DNA from: Christiangramia oceanisediminis
GTDB lineage: Bacteria > Bacteroidota > Bacteroidia > Flavobacteriales > Flavobacteriaceae
DNA length: 64,000 nucleotides
Direction of reading: 5' to 3'
NCBI RefSeq assembly: GCF_022570735.2
Contig: NZ_JANCNS010000002.1
Span: 1,096,405-1,160,404, forward strand
Part shown: piece after piece, positions 35,743 to 44,523 of the stretch
How positions within the stretch are numbered: the first letter of the stretch is position 1
Layout of the letters: each line of letters opens with the position of its first letter
Made by a program: the position numbers and the translations under genes
The notes under the pieces: model-generated
The model's input: only the letters and a program-made list of their open reading frames with translations
Database searches by the model: none
Told to the model about the DNA's origin: nothing

Positions 35743-36261
35743 ATGAAAAAATTATTATCACTTTTTGCAGTTTTTAGTCTGTTTCTGGTAGCCTGTGAGG
35801 GAGACCAGGGACCTCCCGGACCTCCAGGACAGGATGGAGTTAATGTTGTAGGACAAACCTTTGAGATCACTTTTGATTTTGATGAAAATTATTCTGAATT
35901 CGTATCTATCCCTGAATCTGTGGAAGTCCTCGATTCCGACGTGATACTTGTATACCTGCTGGAAGATGTGGTAGATGGTAGTGATGTATGGAGCCTTTTG
36001 CCTCAGACTTTTTACTTAGAGGATGGAGAAGTTCAATACAATTATAACCATACTAGTTTTGATGTAAATATTTATCTACATGGTACAGTAGATCTCAATA
36101 GTTTAGGATCTGCCTTTACAGATAATCAAACTTTTAGAATGGTAGTTGTTCCTTCAGATTTCGCATTGGATTCCAATATCGATGTGAATAGCTATCAGGC
36201 GGTTAAGGCTGCACTTAATCTTGACGAAAAAAAGATCGTTAAGGCGCAACTGAATAAATAA
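35743..36261 (+). CDS. Lipoprotein with a short collagen-like stretch
   Basis: 172 residues. Lipoprotein signal ending LFLVAC, Cys18, followed at once by EGDQGPPGPPGQDG, four Gly-X-Y triplets of collagen type, and then a domain rich in acidic residues and beta-prone segments to the end. The collagen-like piece may form a short trimeric stalk at the membrane. The acidic residues after Cys suggest surface export. No family recognised for the rest. It follows msrB by 15 nt and may be in the same transcript. Confidence 0.85.
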   Translation: MKKLLSLFAVFSLFLVACEGDQGPPGPPGQDGVNVVGQTFEITFDFDENYSEFVSIPESVEVLDSDVILVYLLEDVVDGSDVWSLLPQTFYLEDGEVQYNYNHTSFDVNIYLHGTVDLNSLGSAFTDNQTFRMVVVPSDFALDSNIDVNSYQAVKAALNLDEKKIVKAQLNK

Positions 36262-36295
36262 TGTTTAATTATTGATAGTATAATTAGCCTGTCCA

Positions 36296-36318
36296 ATCCG
36301 GACGGGCTTTTTTTTGAG
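36296..36318 (+). terminator. Terminator after the collagen-like lipoprotein gene
   Basis: AGCCTGTCC (36296-36304) pairs with GGACGGGCT (36310-36318), with one G-U pair, followed by TTTTTTTT. Confidence 0.9.
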
Positions 36319-36403
36319 ATTTTATCTCTTGGTGCCGGCTTTCAGTTTAAGCTTAAAATGTTTAAATTCGCAACTTCTGTAACCGATTCAAAATATACCG
36401 AAT

Positions 36404-37795
36404 ATGAGTAAATATGATATTATAGTTTTAGGGAGTGGACCCGGAGGATATGTTACTGCTATCAGGGCTTCACAACTTGGTTTTAAAACCGCTATTGTTG
36501 AAAAGGAAAGCCTGGGAGGCGTTTGTTTGAACTGGGGTTGTATCCCAACCAAAGCGCTTCTTAAAAGTGCAGAGGTGTTCGACTACCTGAAACATGCTGA
36601 AGATTATGGACTTAAACTCGAAAAGGCCGACAAGGATTTTGGAGCGGTTGTAAAAAGAAGCCGGGATGTTGCCCAGGGAATGAGCAAAGGAGTGCAGTTC
36701 CTTATGAAAAAGAACAAGATCGATGTGATCGAAGGCTTTGGAAAACTCAAAAAAGGAAAAAAGATTGAAGTTACCGATAAAGACGACAAGAAAAAGGAAT
36801 ATTCGGCAGACCATATTATAGTGGCTACTGGAGCGAGATCACGTGAACTTCCAAACCTGAAACAGGATGGAAAAACTGTTATTGGTTATCGCGAGGCAAT
36901 GAATTTGGACAAGCAACCAAAGAAAATGATCGTGGTTGGTTCAGGCGCCATTGGCGTTGAGTTCGCTCATTTTTACAACGCTATGGGAACCGAAGTGACC
37001 GTAGTTGAATTCCTTCCGAACGTAGTGCCATTGGAGGATGAAGAAGTTTCCAAGCAATTCGAAAGAAGTATCAAAAAAGCTGGTATTAAAGTGATGACCA
37101 ATTCTTCAGTGGAAAGCGTGGAGAAGAAAGATGGTAAAGTAATCGCGAAGGTAAAAACCAAAAAAGGTGAAGAAAAACTGGAGGCAGACATCGTACTTTC
37201 TGCAGTAGGCATCAAAACGAATATTGAAAATATCGGGCTGGAAGATCTTGGCATTAAAACCGAAAAAGATAAGATCGTTGTTGACGAGTTCTACAAGACC
37301 AATGCAGACGGTGTTTACGCGATTGGAGATGTGGTTCATGGGCCAGCTCTTGCACACGTTGCTTCAGCCGAAGGTATTATTTGCGTGGAAAAGATCAAAG
37401 GTATGGACGTACAACCACTGGACTATGGAAATATCCCAGGATGTACTTATGCCACTCCAGAGATCGCTTCAGTTGGAATGACCGAAAAACAGGCGAAAGA
37501 AGCCGGATACGATATCAAGGTTGGTAAATTCCCGTTCTCTGCTTCAGGTAAAGCGAAAGCTGCCGGAAAATCTGAAGGATTCGTGAAAGTGATCTTTGAT
37601 GCTAAATATGGTGAATGGTTAGGCTGCCACATGATTGGTGCCGGCGTGACAGACATGATAGCAGAAGCTGTTCTGGGTAGAAAACTGGAAACAACAGGAC
37701 ATGAAGTGCTAAAAGCGGTTCACCCTCATCCAACCATGAGTGAAGCTGTGATGGAAGCTGTTGCTGCCGCTTACGACGAGGTGATACACATCTAA
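36404..37795 (+). CDS. lpdA: Dihydrolipoyl dehydrogenase
   Basis: 463 residues. The E3 flavoprotein reoxidises dihydrolipoamide of 2-oxoacid dehydrogenase or glycine-cleavage complexes using NAD. FAD site GSGPGGYVTA near residue 9, redox disulfide in GGVCLNWGCIPTKAL, NAD site VVGSGAIGVEFA, second FAD motif VYAIGDV, and C-terminal HPHPTMSEAVMEA with the catalytic His. No other complex subunits are near. A 7-bp tandem repeat begins 2 nt after the stop. Confidence 0.96.
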   Translation: MSKYDIIVLGSGPGGYVTAIRASQLGFKTAIVEKESLGGVCLNWGCIPTKALLKSAEVFDYLKHAEDYGLKLEKADKDFGAVVKRSRDVAQGMSKGVQFLMKKNKIDVIEGFGKLKKGKKIEVTDKDDKKKEYSADHIIVATGARSRELPNLKQDGKTVIGYREAMNLDKQPKKMIVVGSGAIGVEFAHFYNAMGTEVTVVEFLPNVVPLEDEEVSKQFERSIKKAGIKVMTNSSVESVEKKDGKVIAKVKTKKGEEKLEADIVLSAVGIKTNIENIGLEDLGIKTEKDKIVVDEFYKTNADGVYAIGDVVHGPALAHVASAEGIICVEKIKGMDVQPLDYGNIPGCTYATPEIASVGMTEKQAKEAGYDIKVGKFPFSASGKAKAAGKSEGFVKVIFDAKYGEWLGCHMIGAGVTDMIAEAVLGRKLETTGHEVLKAVHPHPTMSEAVMEAVAAAYDEVIHI

Positions 37796-37796
37796 A

Positions 37797-37877
37797 TAGA
37801 CGTTAGACGTTAGACGTTAGACGTTAGACGTTAGACGTTAGACGTTAGACGTTAGACGTTAGACGTTAGACGTTAGA
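37797..37877 (+). repeat. 7-bp tandem repeat, CGTTAGA x 11
   Basis: Eleven perfect copies of CGTTAGA cover 37801-37877, preceded by TAGA, which is the tail of another copy (37797-37800). It lies directly between the lpdA stop (37793-37795) and its terminator (37884-37917). It is too short and lacks spacers, so it is not CRISPR. Confidence 0.97.
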
Positions 37878-37883
37878 AATATA

Positions 37884-37917
37884 AAAAATCCTGCATTCGA
37901 ATGACTGCAGGATTTTT
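37884..37917. terminator. Bidirectional terminator of lpdA
   Basis: Perfect 12-bp stem AAAAATCCTGCA (37884-37895) with TGCAGGATTTTT (37906-37917). It also fits the convergent gene that ends at 37937. Confidence 0.92.
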
Positions 37918-37936
37918 CTATTAGAAAATTTTCAAG

Positions 37937-38404
37937 CTATTGCCTTACCGATTCGATCAGCTCCATTTCGCCCAGTATGGAAGCCCTGATCTCACTTAGA
38001 AGATAATGCTCGAGCTGGTAGAACTGTGCGGCAGGAACAGAGCCCGCCTCATTTTTTATCTTTTTATAATACTTATTGATGAGCTTATCGGTTTTTGTGG
38101 AAAGGTCCATAGATTCCCTGATGAGCTGGTCTACATTTTCATTGCTCATATTATCATAATTGTTAGCATATTTTTCCAATAGCGAAATTCGTTCTTTTCC
38201 CAGGTCTTTTCTCTCCACTTCATATTCGTCATAAAGTTTCCAAAAGCCATCTGAATTTGAACTTAAAGTCATCATCTCTTTCACCGCTGCCCGTTTTTCC
38301 ATACCAAAAATGGACTGAATATACTCCACTTCTTCAGGTGAAACCTGTGCAATTGTGCTAAGATTGAATAGCAGGACCAGGCCGAATACCAGTAATTTCT
38401 TCAT
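37937..38404 (-). CDS. Exported helical protein of unknown function
   Basis: 155 residues with a signal peptide ending STIAQ. The mature part is almost wholly alpha-helical and charged, with QVSPEEVEYIQSIFGMEKR and AAQFYQLEHYLLSEIRASI. It resembles small periplasmic helical proteins of the Spy/CpxP kind in general plan only; the LTxxQ motifs are not evident. Monocistronic. Confidence 0.75.
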   Translation of the reverse strand: MKKLLVFGLVLLFNLSTIAQVSPEEVEYIQSIFGMEKRAAVKEMMTLSSNSDGFWKLYDEYEVERKDLGKERISLLEKYANNYDNMSNENVDQLIRESMDLSTKTDKLINKYYKKIKNEAGSVPAAQFYQLEHYLLSEIRASILGEMELIESVRQ

Positions 38405-38507
38405 GATCTTTTTTCAGTTGATTAAACGATTCAATTTATTAATAATCAACAAGATACCTTCTAAAGAAATAACTAAAATTTAGGTTTTAATACTGAATTT
38501 TAAGTAT

Positions 38508-39239
38508 TTATGCTGAAGTCAGGTCACAAAAGCAGAATTCGGTGTCCCAGGATTGCTGGTCTTTATCCTGGAAGCAGTCATCCTCATCTTTTGATGAAGC
38601 GTAAGACCGTTTTACCTTCTCACCTATTTTGAATTTTACAGGTTTACTGAAGATAGGACCGTCAAAAACAAAGGTATGGAATTCGCCATTTTCGCCACAT
38701 GGATCTACATTTTCAGGCAGATCCGTGATAAATTTAGTATCGATCATCCTTCCGCAGAATGAATCATCCAGGTATTTAGAATTGGTGCAAACCACCACCG
38801 CTTTAAAGCCCAGCTCAACGAAATGGGTAATAAGTGCTTTAGTGTCTTTTTTCCACAAGGGAAATACGGCTTTAAGGCCTGCCAATTGCAATTGCTCTTC
38901 CCTGTAGCTTTTCAGGTCTTCCAGAAAAATATCGCCGAAAATGCTATGCGTAAAGCCCTGTTCTTTTAACACATCGGTAGCCTGTTTCATCTTCTGGTTA
39001 TAATCCTCCATGCTGGTTTCAGCGTTCAATTCAGCGAGTTGAAGTGGTATACCCAGGTTTTCCGCCTGCTGAAGTAAAAGTTCCTTTCGTACCCCGTGCA
39101 TCGTGATTCTACCAACATCCTCATTGAGTGTAGTAAGCAATTTTTCAATTCGGAAATTGCCCTGTTGTTGGATATAATAAAGGCTGAGGGCAGAATCCTT
39201 CCCACTACTCCAGTTTAAATAAGCTTTATTCATCAGCAT
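38508..39239 (-). CDS. Dph6-like ATP-dependent PP-loop ligase
   Basis: 243 residues. The PP-loop YLNWSSGKDSALSLYYIQQ near the N-terminus marks an adenine nucleotide alpha hydrolase. IFGDIFLEDLKSYREEQL and the C-terminal DPCGENGEFHTFVFDGPIF are signatures shared with diphthine-ammonia ligase (Dph6). Bacteria lack diphthamide, so the real substrate is unknown. A Cys-rich tail (DDCF, CFC) ends the protein. The ATG at 39239 overlaps the 3' end of aroQ by 14 nt, so the two are coupled. Confidence 0.87.
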   Translation of the reverse strand: MLMNKAYLNWSSGKDSALSLYYIQQQGNFRIEKLLTTLNEDVGRITMHGVRKELLLQQAENLGIPLQLAELNAETSMEDYNQKMKQATDVLKEQGFTHSIFGDIFLEDLKSYREEQLQLAGLKAVFPLWKKDTKALITHFVELGFKAVVVCTNSKYLDDSFCGRMIDTKFITDLPENVDPCGENGEFHTFVFDGPIFSKPVKFKIGEKVKRSYASSKDEDDCFQDKDQQSWDTEFCFCDLTSA

Positions 39240-39654
39240 CGTTTAAAAAGCTATGAATAGCGAGTTCGTAGCTCTGGAGACCAAATCCTACGATCACCCC
39301 TTTTGCATTGGGAGAAATATAGGATCTATGGCGAAACTCTTCCCTTGAAAAAGTATTTGATATGTGAACTTCCACCACCGGAATATCTATGGCTGCCACG
39401 GCATCCCCAATTCCTACAGAAGTGTGGGTATAAGCAGCGGCATTAAGAATGATGCCATCATAAATTTGCCTTGCCTGCTGAATTTTATCGATAAGCTCTC
39501 CTTCTATATTGGTCTGGTCGTAGGACAGTTCAATCTTTCTGAATTTAAATTGCAGCTCTGAAAAGTAATCTTCAAAAGTTTTAGTACCATACTTCTCAGG
39601 CTCACGTGTCCCGAGCAGGTTTAGGTTAGGTCCGTTCAATAATAATAGCTTCAT
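39226..39654 (-). CDS. aroQ: 3-dehydroquinate dehydratase, type II
   Basis: 142 residues, normal for the dodecameric type II enzyme. Third step of the shikimate pathway. NGPNLNLLGTREPEKYG holds the catalytic Tyr and Arg, LNAAAYTHTSVGIGDA and EVHISN the substrate-binding residues, and REEFRHRSY the catalytic His/Arg. The Dph6-like gene overlaps its end. Confidence 0.96.
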   Translation of the reverse strand: MKLLLLNGPNLNLLGTREPEKYGTKTFEDYFSELQFKFRKIELSYDQTNIEGELIDKIQQARQIYDGIILNAAAYTHTSVGIGDAVAAIDIPVVEVHISNTFSREEFRHRSYISPNAKGVIVGFGLQSYELAIHSFLNDADE

Positions 39655-39706
39655 GCCCTAAATTTAGAAAATTCAGGTATAAAGCGTGAATTTAAATCTG
39701 GAAACC

Positions 39707-40228
39707 TTAGAATTTGGTCTTAAAACCAAGGCTTAAAGGTTGAACAGGTGTGAATTGCACAGGTTGAAATGCTTCTGTGTTAATCGAATTATACAAACTA
39801 TGAAATAGCCTTCCTTCTATTTGGGTATTCTCGTTTAGATCATATCCCAGTCCGGCATTGAGACCAAAATTAGTTACCCTCGCAGTTTCCGGGGTATCAT
39901 AACGCACATACTGCATCCCTGTGAAAATGTATAGATTGGAACTAAACGGATAGTATTTCAGGTTAAAACCGGTTCCATAGGCATTTATGAACGGGGAATC
40001 CAGTGAGAATTGTTCTGGCCTGAAAAAAAGGCCCGGTAATAGAGATTCAAGGCTATAATTTCGTCTATTGAAAATGCTTCTATTCTCCCTGGACTCTGAT
40101 CCATTCTGAAACTGCTGGTTTTTCGCGGAATTCTCAGGCTCATATTTCTGAAGACTGTTGCCCTGAATATCCTGGGAATAACCAGTAAAGCTCAGGAGGA
40201 TAAATACAAGAAACAATAGAACTTTCAT
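39707..40228 (-). CDS. Small outer-membrane barrel-like protein
   Basis: 173 residues with a signal peptide ending TGYSQ, a polar Asn/Gln-rich linker (residues about 20-50), and beta-strands alternating aromatic and polar residues, ending in ...LGFKTKF with a C-terminal Phe as required for outer-membrane assembly. No family recognised. First-to-last member of a group of four barrel genes between aroQ and xerD. Confidence 0.7.
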   Translation of the reverse strand: MKVLLFLVFILLSFTGYSQDIQGNSLQKYEPENSAKNQQFQNGSESRENRSIFNRRNYSLESLLPGLFFRPEQFSLDSPFINAYGTGFNLKYYPFSSNLYIFTGMQYVRYDTPETARVTNFGLNAGLGYDLNENTQIEGRLFHSLYNSINTEAFQPVQFTPVQPLSLGFKTKF

Positions 40229-40343
40229 AAGCAGGAAATTATATGCTCATTTAAATTACAAATTATCCGGAAATGGCTTTTTGGCTTTATATATTCTTTA
40301 ACGGTTAGCTATAAAAAAACTGACCGTAGACCGCCTTGTTCTT

Positions 40344-40922
40344 TTAAAACCTGAATTTAATTCCCAACCTGAAATTATTGAAGTTCCCTTCATAGTCATC
40401 TTCAACGATTCCTCCTTTATACCTATTATTAAGTTCCTGGCTGTATTTAGCGTAAATCGAATATCTTTTTGTGATATCAAACTCCAGTCCACCAGTTAGG
40501 CCCATTCCTAGACGGTTTCCCCAATCCCCACCTACTCTGAGCTTGGGGTCTAAATTAAATTCCGGGCCGGCCATTAAATGGAATCTCGAATCGAAAAGTT
40601 CATATTTTAGAAGTGTATTGAAGATATAATTATAATTAAAAGAGAATCGTGTAACAAGTAATTCTGAACTGATCCCAAAATTTTCAGAAATCCTGGAATC
40701 AAACGTTAGCCCAAGAAAAAAACCACCTCCTGAATAATAATAAAATTGGTCTCCGGGTTGACTGGCATAGTCTGTTCTAAGATACGTACGGTCTAAATGT
40801 CGTTCTCCATATCCCGCGGTAAAACCAAATTTTGAAGCTTTATCGTTCGATTCGGTTTCCTGGGCGTAAGACATAAGGGAGCTAATTGCGAGAATCGCAA
40901 ATAATGCAAATTTTTTAAGCAT
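40344..40922 (-). CDS. Outer-membrane beta-barrel protein
   Basis: 192 residues. Signal peptide ends LMSYAQ. Strands such as KFGFTAGYGERHL, FFLGLTFDSRI, FGISSELLVTRFSF and the ending FRLGIKFRF are typical of an 8-strand barrel with C-terminal Phe. Function unknown. Own gene with short gaps to its neighbours on the same strand. Confidence 0.8.
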   Translation of the reverse strand: MLKKFALFAILAISSLMSYAQETESNDKASKFGFTAGYGERHLDRTYLRTDYASQPGDQFYYYSGGGFFLGLTFDSRISENFGISSELLVTRFSFNYNYIFNTLLKYELFDSRFHLMAGPEFNLDPKLRVGGDWGNRLGMGLTGGLEFDITKRYSIYAKYSQELNNRYKGGIVEDDYEGNFNNFRLGIKFRF

Positions 40923-41135
40923 GTTTAGATTGAATTAATAAGTTAGTACTGGTTTTTCTATAAATACGATAGAAATTGCAGGACGTTGCACTCATAACGT
41001 TTACGTTTAAAACAACAAGCCTTTCTATGTTTGCCTGGAAACCTCAAATTGATAATCTGTCTTTCTCACTTCCTGAAATAACTGGCCTTAGAGTGGTAAC
41101 ACGATAAATGAAAATTCAGAATAATGCATAAAAAA

Positions 41136-41156
41136 AGCGGGAAAAAAATTCCCGCT
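41136..41156 (-). terminator. Terminator of the 41181 barrel gene
   Basis: AGCGGGAA (41136-41143) pairs with TTCCCGCT (41149-41156); a plus-strand A-run (41130-41136) gives the T-run on the minus strand. Confidence 0.85.
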
Positions 41157-41180
41157 CCAAATTATTAAAGGTATTAATGA

Positions 41181-41669
41181 CTAGAATCTAACCTCAATCC
41201 CCGCGTTAACAGAGCCCACACTGGCACCACCATCAGGTGAAATACCCTCGTAATTACCAACAATACTCAAAAGGCCAAGGTCAACTCCAACCTGTGGTCT
41301 GAAGTAAAATCCTCCGTCATTTCCCAGACCAACGGCATATCCAAGATCGGTGCCTACAAAGAGAATTGCCAGCAAATTCAATCTGGCTGATGCGGCTATG
41401 GGCAAATATTGCAGATCTCCATTATCGAACAAACCAAAATCGCTGCGAACGTCATCATCAAAATAATGCGAGTATCCAATAAGTCCTCCAACATCCAGAA
41501 GACCAATCACATTCACCCGGTAAGCGATATCGGCGCTACCATGAAAACTATAATCTTCGGTATCTGCAACGGGCACCCCGGCATACAAAGCTGCAGTAAG
41601 GTTCTTTTGCGCAGAAGCTGTTGTTAACCCCAATCCAATAATTGCAATCAATAGTACTAACTTTCTCAT
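41181..41669 (-). CDS. Small outer-membrane barrel-like protein
   Basis: 162 residues from ATG 41669 (MRKLVLLIAIIGLGLTTASAQ, signal peptide); an earlier in-frame start is less likely. Glycine-rich alternating strands (VGGLIGYSHYFDDD, VGTDLGYAVGLGND) and the C-terminal GIEVRF suggest a small barrel. No family recognised. Confidence 0.75.
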   Translation of the reverse strand: MRKLVLLIAIIGLGLTTASAQKNLTAALYAGVPVADTEDYSFHGSADIAYRVNVIGLLDVGGLIGYSHYFDDDVRSDFGLFDNGDLQYLPIAASARLNLLAILFVGTDLGYAVGLGNDGGFYFRPQVGVDLGLLSIVGNYEGISPDGGASVGSVNAGIEVRF

Positions 41670-41732
41670 AATCAATAAGTTTAGTTTCACATAACTAAGA
41701 TACTAAAAATCTAAACCTATCCCCTTTAAATA

Positions 41733-41760
41733 AAAAATGCAGGAAATTTCCTGCATTTTT
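41733..41760. terminator. Perfect palindrome, terminator of the 41785 gene
   Basis: AAAAATGCAGGAAA (41733-41746) is directly followed by its complement TTTCCTGCATTTTT (41747-41760). The A-run makes a T-run on the minus strand. Confidence 0.85.
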
Positions 41761-41784
41761 ATAGGCTAGTATAGTGGTTTATTT

Positions 41785-42399
41785 TTAGAACTGAAATCCA
41801 ACTCCAAGCTGGAATCCATTGTTTTTGATCGCATCATCATCGAAGCTATCACTGTCGAATACATCGGTAAAACCCTGAACATATCTTCCGTTCACGAAAA
41901 AACCGTTGTTGAATTTATAACTGGCACCAAATGCACCACCAAATTCGAAAGTATCGGCTAGTTCAGAGTCGGTTTCAAGGTTAATACTGTTGCTTTCAAA
42001 ATCGTACTCTTCTTCAACCAGAAAGTTAAAAGATGGTCCGGCTTCGAGAGCAAGTCCGTCAATGATATAGAATTTAGCGATCAAAGGGACCTGTATGTAA
42101 TCCAATTGATATTCCCCGGTGATTCTATCGCCAAAAAATACGCGGGTAGCTTCGGTCCCCTGGGTAGAATACAATGCCTCCGGCTGAATAGAAAATCGAT
42201 CACTTACTGGAATTTCAGCCAAAAGACCAATATGGAATCCGGTACGGCTGTTATTATCTTCAAAACCATCTGAAGTCATGTTAGTAAAGTTAACTCCACC
42301 CTTAACCCCAAAATTCCAGTATTCCTGTGCCTGGGTGTTTAAACTAAATCCTAAAATTGCGATTGCAACTAATAAAACTGTCTTTTTCATCATTTTCAT
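41785..42399 (-). CDS. PorT-family outer-membrane barrel protein
   Basis: 204 residues. Signal peptide ends LNTQAQ. FGVKGGVNFTNMTSDGF, GFHIGLLAEIPVSDRFSIQPEALYSTQG and YIQVPLIAKFY are characteristic of the PorT/outer-membrane beta-barrel (OMP_b-brl_2) family. The C-terminus is GFQLGVGFQF. These are common, often species-specific surface barrels; no direct T9SS role should be assumed. ATG 42399 is used; an ATG 9 nt on is possible. Divergent from xerD. Confidence 0.87.
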   Translation of the reverse strand: MKMMKKTVLLVAIAILGFSLNTQAQEYWNFGVKGGVNFTNMTSDGFEDNNSRTGFHIGLLAEIPVSDRFSIQPEALYSTQGTEATRVFFGDRITGEYQLDYIQVPLIAKFYIIDGLALEAGPSFNFLVEEEYDFESNSINLETDSELADTFEFGGAFGASYKFNNGFFVNGRYVQGFTDVFDSDSFDDDAIKNNGFQLGVGFQF

Positions 42400-42501
42400 T
42401 TTTATTTGAGACCAAATGTAGGTAGCATCCTGTTAATAAAAATTTAAGCTCAGGCTAAAGTATTGCCAAGCTTGGAACCACAATATGGCTATATTTAACA
42501 C

Positions 42502-43398
42502 ATGAAATGGCAGCATGCATTGCAGGATTACCTACATTATTTAAAGCTGGAACGCGGACTATCAGCTAATTCCATCGATAATTACAGGCTGGATGTGACT
42601 AAACTCATACAGTACCTTGATGTTAACGAAATCAAGGTGAGTCCGCTGCTTATTTCAGATAAGATCATCCAGGAATTCATCTATTCAAGCTCTAAAAAGC
42701 TGAATCCACGTTCACAGTCCAGGCTTATTTCAGGGCTTCGGAGTTTCTTCGGTTACCTGGTTTTCGAAGATTACCGAAAATACAATCCACTGGACCTGAT
42801 GGAAGCTCCAAAAATCGGACGGAAACTGCCTGATACCATATCCATTTCGGAAGTTGACCAGATCATCGGTGCGGTGGACCTGGGTAAGAATGAAGGTGAA
42901 CGAAACCGGGCGATCATTGAAACCCTGTATGGATGTGGCTTACGGGTTTCAGAATTGATTGACCTCCGCATTTCTGATCTGTTCTTTGAGGAAGGCTTTA
43001 TTAAAGTAACCGGGAAAGGCGATAAACAGCGTTTTGTTCCCATTTCAGAATACACCATGAAATTCATCAATATCTATAAAAATGAAGTGCGGGTTCACCA
43101 GGATATAAAACCGCAGGCCACCGATACCCTATTCCTTAATCGAAGAGGAAATAAGCTCACACGGGCGATGATCTTTACGATCGTACGCAGGCTGACCGAA
43201 GCCGCCGGAATTCGGAAAAAAGTGAGTCCGCATACCTTCCGGCATTCCTTTGCCACCCACCTGCTGGAGAATGGAGCAGATCTAAGGGCAATACAGCAAA
43301 TGCTGGGACATGAGAGCATAACCACCACCGAAGTATATGTACATGTAGACCGCTCGCATTTGCGACACGTCATGGAAAGTTTTCACCCCAGGAAGTAG
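42502..43398 (+). CDS. xerD: Site-specific tyrosine recombinase XerD
   Basis: 298 residues, the usual length. The N-terminal SAM-like domain includes LKLERGLSANSIDNYRLDV. The catalytic domain has Arg in YGCGLRVSELIDL, Lys in GKGDKQRFVP, HTFRHSFATHLLENG with His/Arg, LGHESITTTEVYVHV with His and the nucleophile Tyr. Together with XerC it resolves chromosome dimers. A housekeeping copy, not an element integrase: no att repeats or mobile genes are near. Confidence 0.94.
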   Translation: MKWQHALQDYLHYLKLERGLSANSIDNYRLDVTKLIQYLDVNEIKVSPLLISDKIIQEFIYSSSKKLNPRSQSRLISGLRSFFGYLVFEDYRKYNPLDLMEAPKIGRKLPDTISISEVDQIIGAVDLGKNEGERNRAIIETLYGCGLRVSELIDLRISDLFFEEGFIKVTGKGDKQRFVPISEYTMKFINIYKNEVRVHQDIKPQATDTLFLNRRGNKLTRAMIFTIVRRLTEAAGIRKKVSPHTFRHSFATHLLENGADLRAIQQMLGHESITTTEVYVHVDRSHLRHVMESFHPRK

Positions 43399-43475
43399 GT
43401 ATTAAAGTTCTGCTAAACCAAACTCAAAATTTTCATTCGATAAACCGAAGCTTTAAATTCATAAAAAATTGAATC

Positions 43476-44426
43476 ATGAAGCAATTAACTTTCAAGAATG
43501 GTGACAAACTGGACGCCATAGGACTGGGAACCTGGAAATCTGAAAAAGGCGAAGTTACCAAAGCGGTAAAAATAGCTCTTAATAACGGCTATAAACATAT
43601 AGACTGTGCCGCGGTTTATGGTAATGAAGCTGAAGTTGGCCAGGCCTTTTCAGAAGTTTTCAGCGAAGGAAAAGTAAAACGTGAAGACGTTTGGGTGACC
43701 TCCAAACTCTGGAATAACGCCCATAAAAAGGAGGATGTGATCCCCGCATTAAAGCAAACATTAAAAGACCTGCAACTGGATTACCTGGACCTATACCTAA
43801 TGCACTGGCCGGTTGCTTTCAAACCTGAAGTGGAAGGTTTCCCGGAATCGGCAGATGATTACTTCTCGTTAGATGAAGTGCCGCTTAGTGAAACATGGGG
43901 AGCTATGCTGGAAGCCAAAAAAAAGGGTCTTGTTAAACATATTGGGGTTTCCAATTTCAGTATCCCGAAATTAAAGGAACTCATGGCCGATACTGATCAT
44001 GCTCCTGAAATGAACCAGGTGGAACTACATCCCTATCTGCAACAGGACGAATTACTGGAATTCTGCAGTAAAAATGAAATCCATGTTACCGGTTATTCAC
44101 CACTTGGCAGCGGAGACCGGCCCGACGGCATGAAAGCCGATGATGAACCTTCCCTGCTGGAGAATCCAACCATAAACAAGATCGCAAAAAAACATGGGGC
44201 CAGCCCGGGACAGATCCTGATCAAGTGGAGTGAGCAGCGCGGAACTGCGGTGATCCCAAAATCTACCAATGAAAATAGGATCAAGGAGAATTTACAAAGC
44301 GCCGGTTACCAGCTGGACGAAGAAGATCTTAAGGAGATAGCCGATCTTGACAGGCATTTTAGATATGTGACCGGTAAGTTCTTCGAGATGGATGGGAATT
44401 CCTATAAGAATATTTATGATGATTAA
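43476..44426 (+). CDS. Aldo/keto reductase
   Basis: 316 residues. (beta/alpha)8 NADPH oxidoreductase. HIDCAAVYGNEAEVG holds the catalytic Asp and Tyr, VTSKLWN the Lys and LDLYLMHWPV the His. GVSNF and IPKSTNENRIKENL complete the signatures (the latter binds NADPH phosphate). It reduces aldehydes or sugars; the substrate is not predictable. Single gene after xerD. Confidence 0.93.
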   Translation: MKQLTFKNGDKLDAIGLGTWKSEKGEVTKAVKIALNNGYKHIDCAAVYGNEAEVGQAFSEVFSEGKVKREDVWVTSKLWNNAHKKEDVIPALKQTLKDLQLDYLDLYLMHWPVAFKPEVEGFPESADDYFSLDEVPLSETWGAMLEAKKKGLVKHIGVSNFSIPKLKELMADTDHAPEMNQVELHPYLQQDELLEFCSKNEIHVTGYSPLGSGDRPDGMKADDEPSLLENPTINKIAKKHGASPGQILIKWSEQRGTAVIPKSTNENRIKENLQSAGYQLDEEDLKEIADLDRHFRYVTGKFFEMDGNSYKNIYDD

Positions 44427-44433
44427 ATTTATT

Positions 44434-44504
44434 GTCATTTCGATCGAAGGGAGAAATCTGAATAAAATAGATGTCTCACCTGGCGTAACCAGGTTCGAAA
44501 TGAC
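44434..44504. repeat. REP-like intergenic palindromic element
   Basis: GTCATTTCGA (44434-44443) is repeated inverted as TCGAAATGAC (44495-44504). The body begins with TCGAAGGGAGAAATCT. Elements of this look occur in many copies in flavobacterial intergenic regions. It lies between the convergent aldo/keto reductase and rny genes. Confidence 0.7.
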
Positions 44505-44523
44505 TTCCAAAGAAAATTGGAAC

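Noticed and set aside
37797..37877. CRISPR-like array
   Set aside because: Units are 7 bp with no spacers, and no cas genes are near. It is a simple tandem repeat.
42502..43398. Tyrosine recombinase as sign of an integrated element
   Set aside because: It matches housekeeping XerD in length and motifs, and there are no att repeats, tRNA or mobile genes next to it.
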